Shown piece by piece: positions 7,377 through 15,789 of a stretch of 16,549 bases of DNA. A program made the translations under genes and the position numbers. The notes beneath the pieces are model-generated. The model ran no database searches and had not been told where the DNA came from. It worked only from the letters and a program-made list of their open reading frames with translations. This DNA comes from Nitrospirae bacterium RIFCSPLOW2_12_42_9 (GTDB lineage Bacteria > Nitrospirota > 9FT-COMBO-42-15 > HDB-SIOI813). Numbering within the stretch: the first letter of the stretch is position 1; each line of letters starts with the position of its first letter. The stretch spans positions 1 to 16,549 of the forward strand of contig MHER01000205.1 in NCBI GenBank assembly GCA_001805205.1, in the 5' to 3' direction.

Positions 7377-8357
7377 TTATGCCCACTCTCGCGCACGGAT
7401 GCATGCAACTGTATGACCACTCCCAAAGTCTTCGAGGTAAGGGATTATATTCTTACATTCCTGGATCATCTTAGGACATCTCGGATGAAATCTGCAACCC
7501 GAAGGGATATCGATCGGGCTCGGGATATCACCACTTAATAAGATGATCTTCCTCTCTCTCCCCGAGGGATCAGGAACGGGTATGGCTGAAAGTAATGCCT
7601 GGGTATATGGATGAAGCGGCCGTTTGTATAATTCATCTACATGAGCAAGCTCCATAATCTTCCCGAGATACATCACAGCAACCCTGTTACTTATGTGTCT
7701 TACGATATTCAGATCATGTGCAATAAACAGATAAGATATATGTTTTTCTTCCTGTAATTCTTTCAGAAGATTTATAACCTGTGCCTGTATGGACACATCA
7801 AGGGCTGATACAGGTTCATCAGCCACTATCAATTTTGGTTTTAATGCTATTGCACGTGCCACACCTATCCTCTGTCTCTGGCCGCCGCTAAATTCATGCG
7901 GATAACGCCGCATGGCATCCTGAGAGAGACCAACCTTTTCAAGCAGTCCTGCTACCTCCTCCCGTCTCTCCTGTTTAGTTCCAATCCTGTGAACAATAAG
8001 GGGTTCTTCAACTATCTCCCTTACTGTAAGACGTGGATTCAGGGACGCATACGGGTCCTGAAATATTATCTGCATCTCTCTCCGTAATTCTTTCATCCTT
8101 TTCCCGTTAACCTTGCAGATATCTTCACCCATGAATACTATCTCACCCTCTGTAGGCTCTATAAGTCTCAATATAAGCCGGCCTGTAGTGGATTTTCCAC
8201 AACCACTCTCTCCCACAAGGCTCAACACCTCATTTTCACCAATTTCAAAATTGATCCCGTCAACTGCATGCACTACCTTAACTTTTCCACCGAAGACCCC
8301 GTCTTCAACCGAAAAGTGCTTTTTAAGGCCCCTTACTGTCAGTAATTTTTCATTCAT
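7377..8357 (-). CDS. Oligopeptide/dipeptide ABC transporter ATPase, OppF/DppF-like
   Basis: The 326-residue protein is a nucleotide-binding subunit that would power peptide uptake at the inner membrane. It has Walker A GESGCGKST (49-57), Q-loop Gln100, signature SGGQRQR (157-163), Walker B LIVADEP (176-182) and H-loop His214. The C-terminal oligopeptide-transporter extension has GCRFHPRCP. Four cysteines (288, 294, 301, 319) sit in C-x5-C-x6-C-x17-C spacing, the region where some family members are reported to bind a 4Fe-4S cluster. Its start overlaps the stop of the OppD-like gene as ATGA, so the two ATPases are made together. No permease or solute-binding gene is in the window, so the substrate is unknown; peptides or nickel are possible. 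Confidence 0.93.
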   Translation of the reverse strand: MNEKLLTVRGLKKHFSVEDGVFGGKVKVVHAVDGINFEIGENEVLSLVGESGCGKSTTGRLILRLIEPTEGEIVFMGEDICKVNGKRMKELRREMQIIFQDPYASLNPRLTVREIVEEPLIVHRIGTKQERREEVAGLLEKVGLSQDAMRRYPHEFSGGQRQRIGVARAIALKPKLIVADEPVSALDVSIQAQVINLLKELQEEKHISYLFIAHDLNIVRHISNRVAVMYLGKIMELAHVDELYKRPLHPYTQALLSAIPVPDPSGRERKIILLSGDIPSPIDIPSGCRFHPRCPKMIQECKNIIPYLEDFGSGHTVACIRAREWA

Positions 8358-9331
8358 TTGCTTTTTGATTTATTCAGATCCACCCAACACCGCACCAAAT
8401 GTCCGACACCCGTATCAATAAGTTCCGGTTCTGCATTATTACACTTTTCTATAACGTATTTGCATCTCGGATTAAACTTACATCCTTCCGGTAATTCTGA
8501 GAGTTTAGGAACGACACCTTTGATCGTCCTCAATCTATCTTCCTTAACCTCTCCAAATCTTGGTATAGATTCCAACAACCCAATAGTATAAGGATGAAGC
8601 GGGTTGGCAAAAAGCTCTTTCGTTGTTGCGTATTCAACGACCTTCCCAGCATACATCACCCCAACTTCATCTGCTGTCTCAGCAATTATACCAAGATCAT
8701 GGGAAATAAGGATAAGGGCAGTATTCAGCGAGTCTGTTAGTCCTTTTAGCAAACGCAGTATTTGTGCCTGGATGGTAACGTCCAATGCAGTAGTAGGTTC
8801 ATCAGCAATTATTAGAGAAGGCTCACAGGATATGGCCATTGCAATCATAACCCGCTGACGCATCCCCCCGCTCATTTGATGAGGATACTCTCTGATTCTT
8901 CTTGCGGGATCAGGTATACCTACATTTTGAAGTAGAGATTCAGTCCTCTCTAATGCTGCTGATTTCTTTAAGCCTCTGTGGGTACGAAGGATCTCAGCAA
9001 TCTGCTCACCTATTGTAAAAACAGGGTTAAGGGATGTCATGGGGTCCTGGAATATCATGGCCATGCGATCCCCCCTGAGCCTCCTAATCTCTTCATTACT
9101 CAGTTTTAAAAGATCATGGCCATCAAAGTTGATATTACCTCCCACAATCTTTCCAGGAGATGGGACAAGCCTCATAATACTCATGGCTGTCATGCTCTTA
9201 CCACACCCGGACTCACCAACAATTCCGAGGATTCTGCCTCTTTCAATCTTGAAACTTACATCATCAACAGCCCGTATTATACCTTCTGAGGTGTGAAAAT
9301 ATGTCTTAAGCCTGTCTACAGTAAGGAGCAT
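8354..9331 (-). CDS. Oligopeptide/dipeptide ABC transporter ATPase, OppD/DppD-like
   Basis: The 325-residue protein is the usual partner of the OppF-like ATPase. Visible motifs are Walker A GESGCGKSM (39-47), the FQDPMTSLNP segment typical of OppD/DppD (94-103), signature SGGMRQR (154-160), Walker B LIIADEPTTALD (173-184) and His211. The C-terminal extension has GCKFNPRC and four cysteines (284, 290, 297, 315) with exactly the same C-x5-C-x6-C-x17-C spacing as the OppF-like protein. The gene starts 9 bases after the TPR gene stop and overlaps the next gene by 4 bases. No good ribosome binding site is seen before its ATG. Confidence 0.93.
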   Translation of the reverse strand: MLLTVDRLKTYFHTSEGIIRAVDDVSFKIERGRILGIVGESGCGKSMTAMSIMRLVPSPGKIVGGNINFDGHDLLKLSNEEIRRLRGDRMAMIFQDPMTSLNPVFTIGEQIAEILRTHRGLKKSAALERTESLLQNVGIPDPARRIREYPHQMSGGMRQRVMIAMAISCEPSLIIADEPTTALDVTIQAQILRLLKGLTDSLNTALILISHDLGIIAETADEVGVMYAGKVVEYATTKELFANPLHPYTIGLLESIPRFGEVKEDRLRTIKGVVPKLSELPEGCKFNPRCKYVIEKCNNAEPELIDTGVGHLVRCWVDLNKSKSK

Positions 9332-9340
9332 AGAAAATAA

Positions 9341-10051
9341 TCAAGGTTTGGCACTTGATACAAAGGAAAGATATATCCTGGCATCCCTGTTTTCAGGATC
9401 AATAGCAAGGGCCTTCTTCCATTCCCTGATAGCCATATCAACAAACCCCTTCATATAATATATGATACCCAGGTGAATGAATGCAGGCAGAAACTTCGGA
9501 TTTATCTCCTGAGCCTTTATAAAGGTCTTTATTGCAGCTTCGAGGTCTCCAATTTCTTTGTAAGTAATACCGAGCTGGTTTACTATATCCGGAAATTTGG
9601 GGCGAAGCTTCAGTGCCTTTTTATACTCTGCAATGGCCTCTTTTAATCTGCCGAGGTTGTAATACTGATCCCCTAATCGTGCATGTTCATTAGCCAGTCT
9701 GCCTTCTATATAAGGATCTTTGATAGTGCGGGTCCTGGAAACAGCCTTAACAGCCCTGTTAAATATCTTCTGTGCCTCTTCGTACTGCCCAAGATCATTA
9801 AAGACAATGGCTAAATTGAGCGCAGCTTCAGTATAGATCGGATTTACCTTAAGGGCCATTTCTAAACAGGATATCGCCTTCTCTGAAATGCCTTTACGGT
9901 GGTATATGACACCAAGTTTATTATATACATCAGCAAACCTTTCAGGATTGTCCCTTACGATCTCAAGAAAACATCTGGTTGCTGCATCAAATTTGCCCTG
10001 ATCAAAAAAGTTCCTGCCTTCTTCATACAAATCTTGCTGTTCCGGTGTCAT
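9341..10051 (-). CDS. Tetratricopeptide repeat (TPR) protein
   Basis: The 236-residue protein is almost entirely TPR units, roughly six, spanning residues 3 to 232. The consensus pattern (LG.. Y...G....A...F..AL...P) is clear in segments such as NKLGVIYHRKGISEKAI, ALNLAIVFNDLGQYEEA, DQYYNLGRLKEAIAEYKKAL and LGIIYYMKGFVDMAI. There is no signal peptide or membrane helix, so it is probably a cytoplasmic protein-protein interaction scaffold. It is the first gene of the minus-strand run and is followed after 9 bases by the OppD-like ATPase gene. A link to the transporter is positional only. Its start is divergent from coaE, with a 78-base shared region. Confidence 0.92.
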   Translation of the reverse strand: MTPEQQDLYEEGRNFFDQGKFDAATRCFLEIVRDNPERFADVYNKLGVIYHRKGISEKAISCLEMALKVNPIYTEAALNLAIVFNDLGQYEEAQKIFNRAVKAVSRTRTIKDPYIEGRLANEHARLGDQYYNLGRLKEAIAEYKKALKLRPKFPDIVNQLGITYKEIGDLEAAIKTFIKAQEINPKFLPAFIHLGIIYYMKGFVDMAIREWKKALAIDPENRDARIYLSFVSSAKP

Positions 10052-10059
10052 GGATTTTT

Positions 10060-10088
10060 AGGGTACTCCAAAAAAAAAGGAGTGTCAA
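10060..10088 (-). promoter_or_regulatory. Candidate promoter of the TPR-opp operon with a hairpin in the spacer
   Basis: On the minus strand a perfect TTGACA (10083-10088) is followed after 17 bases by TACCCT (10060-10065), which keeps the key T-A...T positions of a -10 box. The spacer contains a run of nine T residues flanked by GGAGT and ACTCC arms. The predicted start, near 10053, is only about 2 bases before the ATG, so the mRNA would be almost leaderless. Confidence 0.4.
10065..10083. repeat. Inverted repeat around an A9 tract in the TPR-coaE divergent region
   Basis: ACTCC (10065-10069) and GGAGT (10079-10083) are perfect 5-base arms around nine A residues, with wobble-tolerant extension outwards. 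It could be a bent or operator-like element between divergent genes. On the minus strand the GGAG is 14 bases from the TPR ATG, which is too far for a normal ribosome binding site. Confidence 0.35.
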
Positions 10089-10129
10089 CAATGCTTTTCT
10101 TTGTCTTCAGAGTATGGTAAAAGGATGAT

Positions 10130-10738
10130 ATGCTCTTAGTTGGTCTTACAGGAGGGATAGCAACCGGGAAGAGTGTTGTCTCAGGGATATTGAAGTCACT
10201 CGGTGCATACATTATTGATGCGGATCTTATTGCCCGTGACCTGGTAATGCCTGGTATGCCTGCATGGCATGAGATAGTGGAGAGATTTGGAAATAATATC
10301 CTATTAGAAGATAGGAGCATTAATAGAAAACTACTCGGAAGTATTATATTCAAAGACCCCCAAAAAAGGATGGCATTGAATTCTATCCTCCATCCCAGGA
10401 TATTTGAAGAAGCAGAAAAACAGATAAAGAAAATTGAGAGCGAAAAACCAGATGCAATAGTTATACTTGATGTGGCCCTCCTTATTGAAACAAAGGCATA
10501 CAACCGAGTAGATGTTGTAATACTTGTTTGTGCTGACGAAGAGTTGCAGATAAAACGGCTTATTGAGAGGGATGAACTTACAAGAGAAGATGCCCTCGAA
10601 AGGATAAGTACCCAGATGCCATCAGACATGAAAAAGGGATATGCTGATTTTATTATTGACACATCAACATCTCAGGAAGATGTGCGAGATCAAACTTTAG
10701 AGATATTTGAAAAATTAAAGGGTCTTTCTAATACTTAA
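10130..10738 (+). CDS. coaE: Dephospho-CoA kinase CoaE
   Basis: CoaE phosphorylates the 3'-hydroxyl of the ribose in dephospho-CoA with ATP, the last step of coenzyme A synthesis, in the cytosol. The 202-residue protein has the normal length. The P-loop GLTGGIATGKS is at 5-15, the substrate-site DADLIARD at 30-37, HPRI at 88-91 and the core-strand DVALLIET at 114-121. A lid-region RLIERDELTREDALERI follows. An AAGGA stands 4 bases before the ATG. It diverges from the TPR gene and heads the plus-strand run into galU, 37 bases away. Confidence 0.96.
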   Translation: MLLVGLTGGIATGKSVVSGILKSLGAYIIDADLIARDLVMPGMPAWHEIVERFGNNILLEDRSINRKLLGSIIFKDPQKRMALNSILHPRIFEEAEKQIKKIESEKPDAIVILDVALLIETKAYNRVDVVILVCADEELQIKRLIERDELTREDALERISTQMPSDMKKGYADFIIDTSTSQEDVRDQTLEIFEKLKGLSNT

Positions 10739-10767
10739 TTGACTTTTGAGCCTCACTTTTGTAACAT
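10739..10767 (+). promoter_or_regulatory. Candidate promoter of galU
   Basis: TTGACT (10739-10744, 5 of 6 matches) immediately follows the coaE stop. After exactly 17 bases comes TAACAT (10762-10767, 4 of 6 matches). Transcription would start near 10774, about 2 bases before the galU ATG, and no ribosome binding site precedes that ATG. This suggests either a nearly leaderless galU mRNA or a chance match. Confidence 0.4.
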
Positions 10768-10775
10768 TTAGAAAA

Positions 10776-11645
10776 ATGGCGACTCCAGTAACAAAGGCTG
10801 TCTTTCCTGTGGCAGGGTTGGGTACGAGGTTCCTTCCGGCAACAAAGGCATCTCCAAAGGAAATGCTCCCCCTTGTTGACAAGCCTTTAATACAATATGT
10901 GATTGAAGAGGCTATATCCTCCGGCATAGAAGAGGTTATTATTGTTACAGGACGCGGGAAGCGTGCAATTGAAGATCATTTTGATATTTCTTATGAGCTT
11001 GAAGATTTACTCAGACAGAAGGGAAAGAGAAAACTCCTGGCAGAGGTTCAGAAGATATCAAATATGATGAACATATGCTATGTCCGTCAGAAGGAACCAA
11101 ACGGGCTTGGGCATGCAATCCTTTGCACAAAGAATCTTGTTAAGAATGAACCGTTTGCAGTACTGCTCGGAGATGATATAATAGATTCTGATGTGCCGGC
11201 ACTGAAACAGATGCTGGATATTTATAATACATATAGTGCCTCAATAATTGCAGTCCAGGAAGTAGATAGAAGTCAGGTATCAAATTATGGTATAATTGAA
11301 GCAACCCCCATTGGGGATAGGGTCTATAAGATATCTGATATGGTGGAGAAGCCGGGTATGGAGGAGGCTCCATCAAATCTTGCAATTATCGGTAGATATA
11401 TACTAACCCCTGGTATAATCGACTTACTTGAAAAGACCAACCCTGGTAGTGGCAAGGAGATTCAACTTACAGACGCACTAAAAAAACTTGTAAAAGTAAG
11501 CCCTGTATATGGTTATAAGTTCAAAGGGACGCGTTATGATGCCGGTGATAAACTGGGATTTCTAAAGGCAACAGTGGAGTTTGCCCTGAAAAATAAAGAA
11601 TTTGGTAAAAAATTCAGGGAGTATTTAAAGACTCTCAAGTTATAA
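10776..11645 (+). CDS. galU: UTP-glucose-1-phosphate uridylyltransferase GalU
   Basis: GalU makes UDP-glucose from UTP and glucose-1-phosphate, supplying envelope polysaccharide and glycoside synthesis. The 289-residue protein has the nucleotidyltransferase signature GLGTRFLPATKASPKEM at 14-30 and VDKPLIQY at 34-41. The metal-binding LLGDDIID lies mid-protein, and a KGTRYDAGDKLGFLKA segment near the C-terminus holds the expected lysine. A TTG at 10746 would extend the frame by 10 residues. The ATG is preferred because it gives the standard MATPVTKAVFPVAGLG start and the TTG lies inside a promoter-like sequence. It is 36 bases upstream of lon. Confidence 0.95.
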   Translation: MATPVTKAVFPVAGLGTRFLPATKASPKEMLPLVDKPLIQYVIEEAISSGIEEVIIVTGRGKRAIEDHFDISYELEDLLRQKGKRKLLAEVQKISNMMNICYVRQKEPNGLGHAILCTKNLVKNEPFAVLLGDDIIDSDVPALKQMLDIYNTYSASIIAVQEVDRSQVSNYGIIEATPIGDRVYKISDMVEKPGMEEAPSNLAIIGRYILTPGIIDLLEKTNPGSGKEIQLTDALKKLVKVSPVYGYKFKGTRYDAGDKLGFLKATVEFALKNKEFGKKFREYLKTLKL

Positions 11646-11666
11646 AAACTTTCAGGTTTAATCAAA

Positions 11667-11673
11667 AAGGAGG
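11667..11673 (+). promoter_or_regulatory. Strong ribosome binding site fixing the GTG start of lon
   Basis: AAGGAGG lies 8 bases before the GTG at 11682 and decides this non-ATG start. The galU-lon gap of 36 bases shows no clear terminator. Confidence 0.75.
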
Positions 11674-11681
11674 CCAATAAA

Positions 11682-14147
11682 GTGGCAGAATCATTAGAAC
11701 AGGATTTTGGGCAGGTTGAAATACCTAATAAATTACCACTTCTGCCGGTGAGGGATATTGTAATATTCCCATATATGCTGCTTCCATTATTTGTTGGCCG
11801 GGAAATGTCTATAAAGGCCATAGAAGCAGCCCTTTCGTCAAATCGTCTTATATTCTTAGTTGCTCAAAAGGCCCTGGAGGTAGAAAATCCCACACCCCAG
11901 GATATATACAAGGTTGGAACTGTAGGTTTGATCACACGTATGCTCAAACTTCCGGATGGAAGGATAAAGATTTTAGTTCAGGGTCTTGCAAAGGCAAAGA
12001 CATTAAAGTATGTACAGACTGAACCTAACTACATTGTCGAGATCGAGAGGATATCTGAACCCAAGGTACCCGAGGTTACCCTCGAGCTGGAAGCTCTAAT
12101 GAGAAATGTAAAAGAGCAACTCGAAAAGATGGTAACCCTCGGCAAGGTTCTGTTGCCGGATATTATGGTGATTATTGAAAATATTGAGGACCCGGGTCGT
12201 CTGTCTGATATCATCACTTCAAATCTCGGACTTAAAGTTGAGGTGGCCCAGGAAGTGCTCGAGATAATACCTCCTGTTCAGCGATTAAAAAAGGTCAGTG
12301 AAATACTTAATAAAGAGCTAGACGTTTTAATGATGCAGCAGAAGATCCAGGCAGAGGCAAAGGGCGAGATAGATAAGACCCAGCGTGAGTATTTCTTACG
12401 GGAACAGCTAAAAGCCATCCAAAAAGAGCTCGGTGACCTTGATGAAAGACAGGAAGAGATAAACGAATTCAGAAAGAGATTTGAAGAGGCAAAGATGCCG
12501 GAGAAGGTGCAGAAAGAAGTTGATAAACAATTAAAACGCCTCGAGAAGATGCACCCGGACAGTGCCGAAGCCTCAACTGTCAGAACATATCTCGAATGGA
12601 TGGTTGAACTGCCATGGAGTAAAAGCACCAAAGATAATCTTGATATAAAGGCAGCATCCAAAGTCCTGAATCAGGATCACTATGACCTTGAAAAGGTCAA
12701 GGAACGTATACTCGAATACCTGAGCGTGAGAAAACTCAAAGAGAAAATGAAAGGCCCCATACTCTGCTTCGTAGGCCCTCCGGGAGTTGGGAAGACTTCT
12801 CTCGGAAAGTCTATAGCAAAATCCCTTGGAAGGGAGTTCGTTAGAATATCTCTTGGTGGTGTACGCGACGAGGCTGAGATACGCGGTCACCGCAGGACAT
12901 ATGTTGGGGCCTTACCCGGAAGGATTATACAGGGAATAAAACAGGCCGGAACGAATAACCCTGTGTTTATGATGGATGAGATAGATAAAGTGGGTATGGA
13001 TTTCCGTGGTGACCCCTCTGCTGCATTACTTGAGGTTCTTGATCCTGAACAGAATAATGCCTTCAGTGATCACTATCTTGGTGTACCATTTGATCTGTCA
13101 AATGTAATGTTTATAACTACTGCAAACCTGACAGATCCTATACTACCACCTTTGAAGGATCGGATGGAACTCATACATCTTTCAGGATATACAGAAGAAG
13201 AAAAGCTCGGTATTGCAAGAAATTTCCTTATCCCCCGTCAGCTTGAAGAGCATGGTATAAAGGAAGAGAATGCCCATATATCTGATAATGCTTTAAAATT
13301 AATCATACCAGAGTATACCCGTGAAGCAGGTGTAAGGAATCTTGAACGCGAGATCGCAAATATATTCCGCAAGGTCGCAAAACAGATTGCAGAAGGGAAA
13401 GGAAAGAGACACAGGATTACACCGGACAATTTACATAAATTTCTCGGCCATCCACGATTCCTTCCTGAAAGTGAACAGGAAAAAGATACTGTGGGTGTTA
13501 CAACAGGACTCGCATGGACAGAGACAGGTGGTGACATAATCTATATTGAATCGACGATAATGAAGGGTAAGGGAATTCTTACACTGACAGGACAACTCGG
13601 TGATGTTATGAAGGAGTCTGCCCATACTGCATTGAGTTATATAAGATCCAGGGCTAAGGATTTAGGGATAAACGTAGAGATGTTTAACAGAAATGATATA
13701 CACATACATGTACCTGCTGGCGCGATACCTAAGGATGGACCATCAGCAGGTATTACTATGGCAACTTCGCTTGCCTCTATCTTTATGAATGCCCCGGTAA
13801 ACCATAAGGTTGCCATGACTGGTGAGATAACCCTCCAGGGCAGGGTATTACCTATCGGCGGATTAAAAGAGAAGATACTTGCAGCCAAACGGGCCGGTAT
13901 TAAAGAGATTATACTCCCCAAGAGAAATGAGAAGGATTTAGAAGATATTCCTAAAAATATCCGTAAGGTGATGAAATTCCATCTTGCTGAGAAGATGGAT
14001 GAGGTTTTACCTATGGCCCTTAAGGGATGGAAACATAAAAACCTCAATAAGCCTGCGAAAAAAAAGAGACTTACTACTGCAAAAGTTGCCTATGCAAAGA
14101 GGCCATCAAACAGGACTTATAAAGTCGTCAAGTTTGAAAATGTATAA
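11682..14147 (+). CDS. lon: ATP-dependent protease La (Lon)
   Basis: Lon is a cytosolic hexameric AAA+ serine protease that degrades misfolded and regulatory proteins. The 821-residue protein has the LonA order. An N-terminal substrate domain opens with [13 protein letters not shown] (18-30) and runs to about residue 215. A coiled-coil stretch follows around 215-300. The AAA+ module has Walker A GPPGVGKT (365-372) and Walker B VFMMDEID (428-435). The protease domain has catalytic Ser688 in PKDGPSAG and Lys731 in GGLKEK, 43 residues apart as in the E. coli enzyme. It starts with GTG behind an excellent ribosome binding site. After about residue 785 a lysine/arginine-rich tail of roughly 35-40 residues extends past the E. 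coli end. Its stop overlaps the thiL start by 1 base (TAATG). Confidence 0.98.
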   Translation: MAESLEQDFGQVEIPNKLPLLPVRDIVIFPYMLLPLFVGREMSIKAIEAALSSNRLIFLVAQKALEVENPTPQDIYKVGTVGLITRMLKLPDGRIKILVQGLAKAKTLKYVQTEPNYIVEIERISEPKVPEVTLELEALMRNVKEQLEKMVTLGKVLLPDIMVIIENIEDPGRLSDIITSNLGLKVEVAQEVLEIIPPVQRLKKVSEILNKELDVLMMQQKIQAEAKGEIDKTQREYFLREQLKAIQKELGDLDERQEEINEFRKRFEEAKMPEKVQKEVDKQLKRLEKMHPDSAEASTVRTYLEWMVELPWSKSTKDNLDIKAASKVLNQDHYDLEKVKERILEYLSVRKLKEKMKGPILCFVGPPGVGKTSLGKSIAKSLGREFVRISLGGVRDEAEIRGHRRTYVGALPGRIIQGIKQAGTNNPVFMMDEIDKVGMDFRGDPSAALLEVLDPEQNNAFSDHYLGVPFDLSNVMFITTANLTDPILPPLKDRMELIHLSGYTEEEKLGIARNFLIPRQLEEHGIKEENAHISDNALKLIIPEYTREAGVRNLEREIANIFRKVAKQIAEGKGKRHRITPDNLHKFLGHPRFLPESEQEKDTVGVTTGLAWTETGGDIIYIESTIMKGKGILTLTGQLGDVMKESAHTALSYIRSRAKDLGINVEMFNRNDIHIHVPAGAIPKDGPSAGITMATSLASIFMNAPVNHKVAMTGEITLQGRVLPIGGLKEKILAAKRAGIKEIILPKRNEKDLEDIPKNIRKVMKFHLAEKMDEVLPMALKGWKHKNLNKPAKKKRLTTAKVAYAKRPSNRTYKVVKFENV

Positions 14148-15181
14148 TGTATTTAGAAGAGCTTGGAGAACATGGACTTATCCGGAGAATACAAAAAAGA
14201 TTCAAGTCTAAAGACAGGTCAATAGTAGTTGGTATAGGCGATGATGCGGCTATTATAAATCCATCTCCGGGAAAATCACTTATCATTTCTACAGATACAC
14301 TCAGAGAAGATATACATTTTAAAAAAAAATTTTATTCCCCTTCTGACATTGGATGGAAGGCTGTTGCAGTATCGGTAAGTGATATTGCAGCAATGGGGGG
14401 CATCCCAAGGTTTCTTCTCCTTTCTATTGCAGTCCCTGATAAGACCATTGTTAAGGATATTGACGGGTTGTTAAATGGTGTGAAAGATATTTCTACGCTA
14501 TACGACATTGCACTCATAGGTGGTAATATATCGAGATCAAAAAAAGGGATTACATTAGATACAACTGTCATGGGAGAGCTTCCAAAGGGAAAAGGCCGGC
14601 TTAGATCAGGGGCTTCTGTGGGAGATTTAATATATGTAACTGGAATAGTAGGGAGCTCTGCAATCGGTCTTTCCCTTCTAAAATCTTCCTTTGTATATTC
14701 AACCCCATCTCTGTCAACATCTCAACTTATTTCGACACATCTTCGTCCTTTACCAAAGGTTAATGAAGGAATTATACTATCCAAAAACAAACTTGCAACA
14801 GCTATGATAGATATTAGTGATGGGTTATTAGCTGACCTCTCTCATATTTGTGATCAGAGTAAAGTTGGTGCGAATATATACAGAGATTTAATTCCACTGC
14901 CGGATATACACCTAAAACTCAAGAAAAGGCTTGCAAAGGAACCACTTTTTTATGCATTATATGGTGGAGAAGATTATGAACTTTTATTTACTATTAAAAA
15001 GAGGGACAGGGAAAAGCTGGAAGCAATCTTTAAGAAGAAAAGCTTTGATATTACCTTTATTGGCGAAATTACATCAAAGGATAATGGAATCAGGATGGTG
15101 GGAATTGATGGTAATAAAAGAATAATAAGACCAGGGGGTTTTGATCATTTTATAAGTAAGTATGGAGGTAAGATATGTTAA
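14147..15181 (+). CDS. thiL: Thiamine-monophosphate kinase ThiL
   Basis: ThiL phosphorylates thiamine monophosphate with ATP to give thiamine pyrophosphate, the last step of cofactor synthesis in the cytosol. The 344-residue protein shows the family metal-binding aspartates: GIGDDAA with Asp32-Asp33, STDTLREDIHF with Asp50 and Asp55, and SVSDIAAMGG with Asp79. Later come IGGNISRS and IDISDGLLADL, both typical of the PurM/ThiL fold. The start shares 1 base with the lon stop, and its own stop overlaps the next start by 7 bases. A run of nine A residues flanked by T4 (14317-14333) lies in the coding sequence, but the frame is intact. Confidence 0.96.
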   Translation: MYLEELGEHGLIRRIQKRFKSKDRSIVVGIGDDAAIINPSPGKSLIISTDTLREDIHFKKKFYSPSDIGWKAVAVSVSDIAAMGGIPRFLLLSIAVPDKTIVKDIDGLLNGVKDISTLYDIALIGGNISRSKKGITLDTTVMGELPKGKGRLRSGASVGDLIYVTGIVGSSAIGLSLLKSSFVYSTPSLSTSQLISTHLRPLPKVNEGIILSKNKLATAMIDISDGLLADLSHICDQSKVGANIYRDLIPLPDIHLKLKKRLAKEPLFYALYGGEDYELLFTIKKRDREKLEAIFKKKSFDITFIGEITSKDNGIRMVGIDGNKRIIRPGGFDHFISKYGGKIC

Positions 15182-15789
15182 AACGGGCATCGATTATATT
15201 TCTTCTATTCATATTAACTACATCAGCCTTTGCTGCCACACTTAAAGAATCAAAAGAATCTTATTTGGTCTTATCTGAAAAGAAAAATACCCATGAAAAG
15301 GGAAAGGTAAAGATGACTGTCTTCTTTGATTTCTTCTGCCCCCACTGTCATCAATTTGATACTGTTGTTGTTTCAATACTACAAAGAGAGTTTGGAAAAA
15401 AACTGAAGGTAACATACATAGGTTTTCCTATTATATATGAAGACTCTGTAATCCCTTTAGAGGCCTTTGAATTAGCAAAGGATGAGGGTAAAGGGGAGGA
15501 GATGAAACAGGCCATTTTTGATGCCATATATTATCAGAGAAAGGATGGGGCAAATCGTGACGTTCTGTTATCCCTGGCAAAATCTCTGGGACTTAGTGAA
15601 AAATTTAATAAAGGACTTACTTCAGGTATAAAGAAGAATACCGTTTTAGAAGGTAAAGATTTAGCAAAGAGCTTTGGGGCAACTAGTACACCTACAGTAA
15701 TTATCGATGGAAACGTCCTGATAAAAGATAATTCTCTGGCCACGATAAGCAGTGTCATAAATAATATCCTGGATAAGGATGGGAAATGA
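15175..15789 (+). CDS. Periplasmic DsbA-like thioredoxin-fold oxidoreductase
   Basis: The 204-residue precursor begins with a Sec signal peptide (basic MLKR, hydrophobic core, AFA-A cleavage after about residue 20), so it is exported. The thioredoxin fold follows: strands MTVFFDFFC lead to a CPHC active site (Cys55, Cys58), the same dipeptide as DsbA. A helical insert comes next, then the cis-proline loop TSTPTVIIDG with Thr172-Pro173. It probably makes or rearranges disulfides in the periplasm; a reducing role in cytochrome c maturation is also possible. A GGAGGT stands 5 bases before the ATG, inside the end of thiL. It overlaps the next gene by 4 bases (ATGA). Confidence 0.9.
   Translation: MLKRASIIFLLFILTTSAFAATLKESKESYLVLSEKKNTHEKGKVKMTVFFDFFCPHCHQFDTVVVSILQREFGKKLKVTYIGFPIIYEDSVIPLEAFELAKDEGKGEEMKQAIFDAIYYQRKDGANRDVLLSLAKSLGLSEKFNKGLTSGIKKNTVLEGKDLAKSFGATSTPTVIIDGNVLIKDNSLATISSVINNILDKDGK

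Noticed and set aside
10746..10775. TTG start giving galU 10 more residues.
   Set aside because: The segment lies in a promoter-like sequence and lacks a ribosome binding site; the ATG at 10776 matches known GalU N-termini.
12278..12661. Long antisense frames inside lon and other genes.
   Set aside because: They lie opposite well-supported genes, have no family motifs and no own ribosome binding sites.
14317..14333. T4-A9-T4 run in thiL as a frameshift or pseudogene mark.
   Set aside because: The frame and the conserved ThiL motifs continue normally on both sides.
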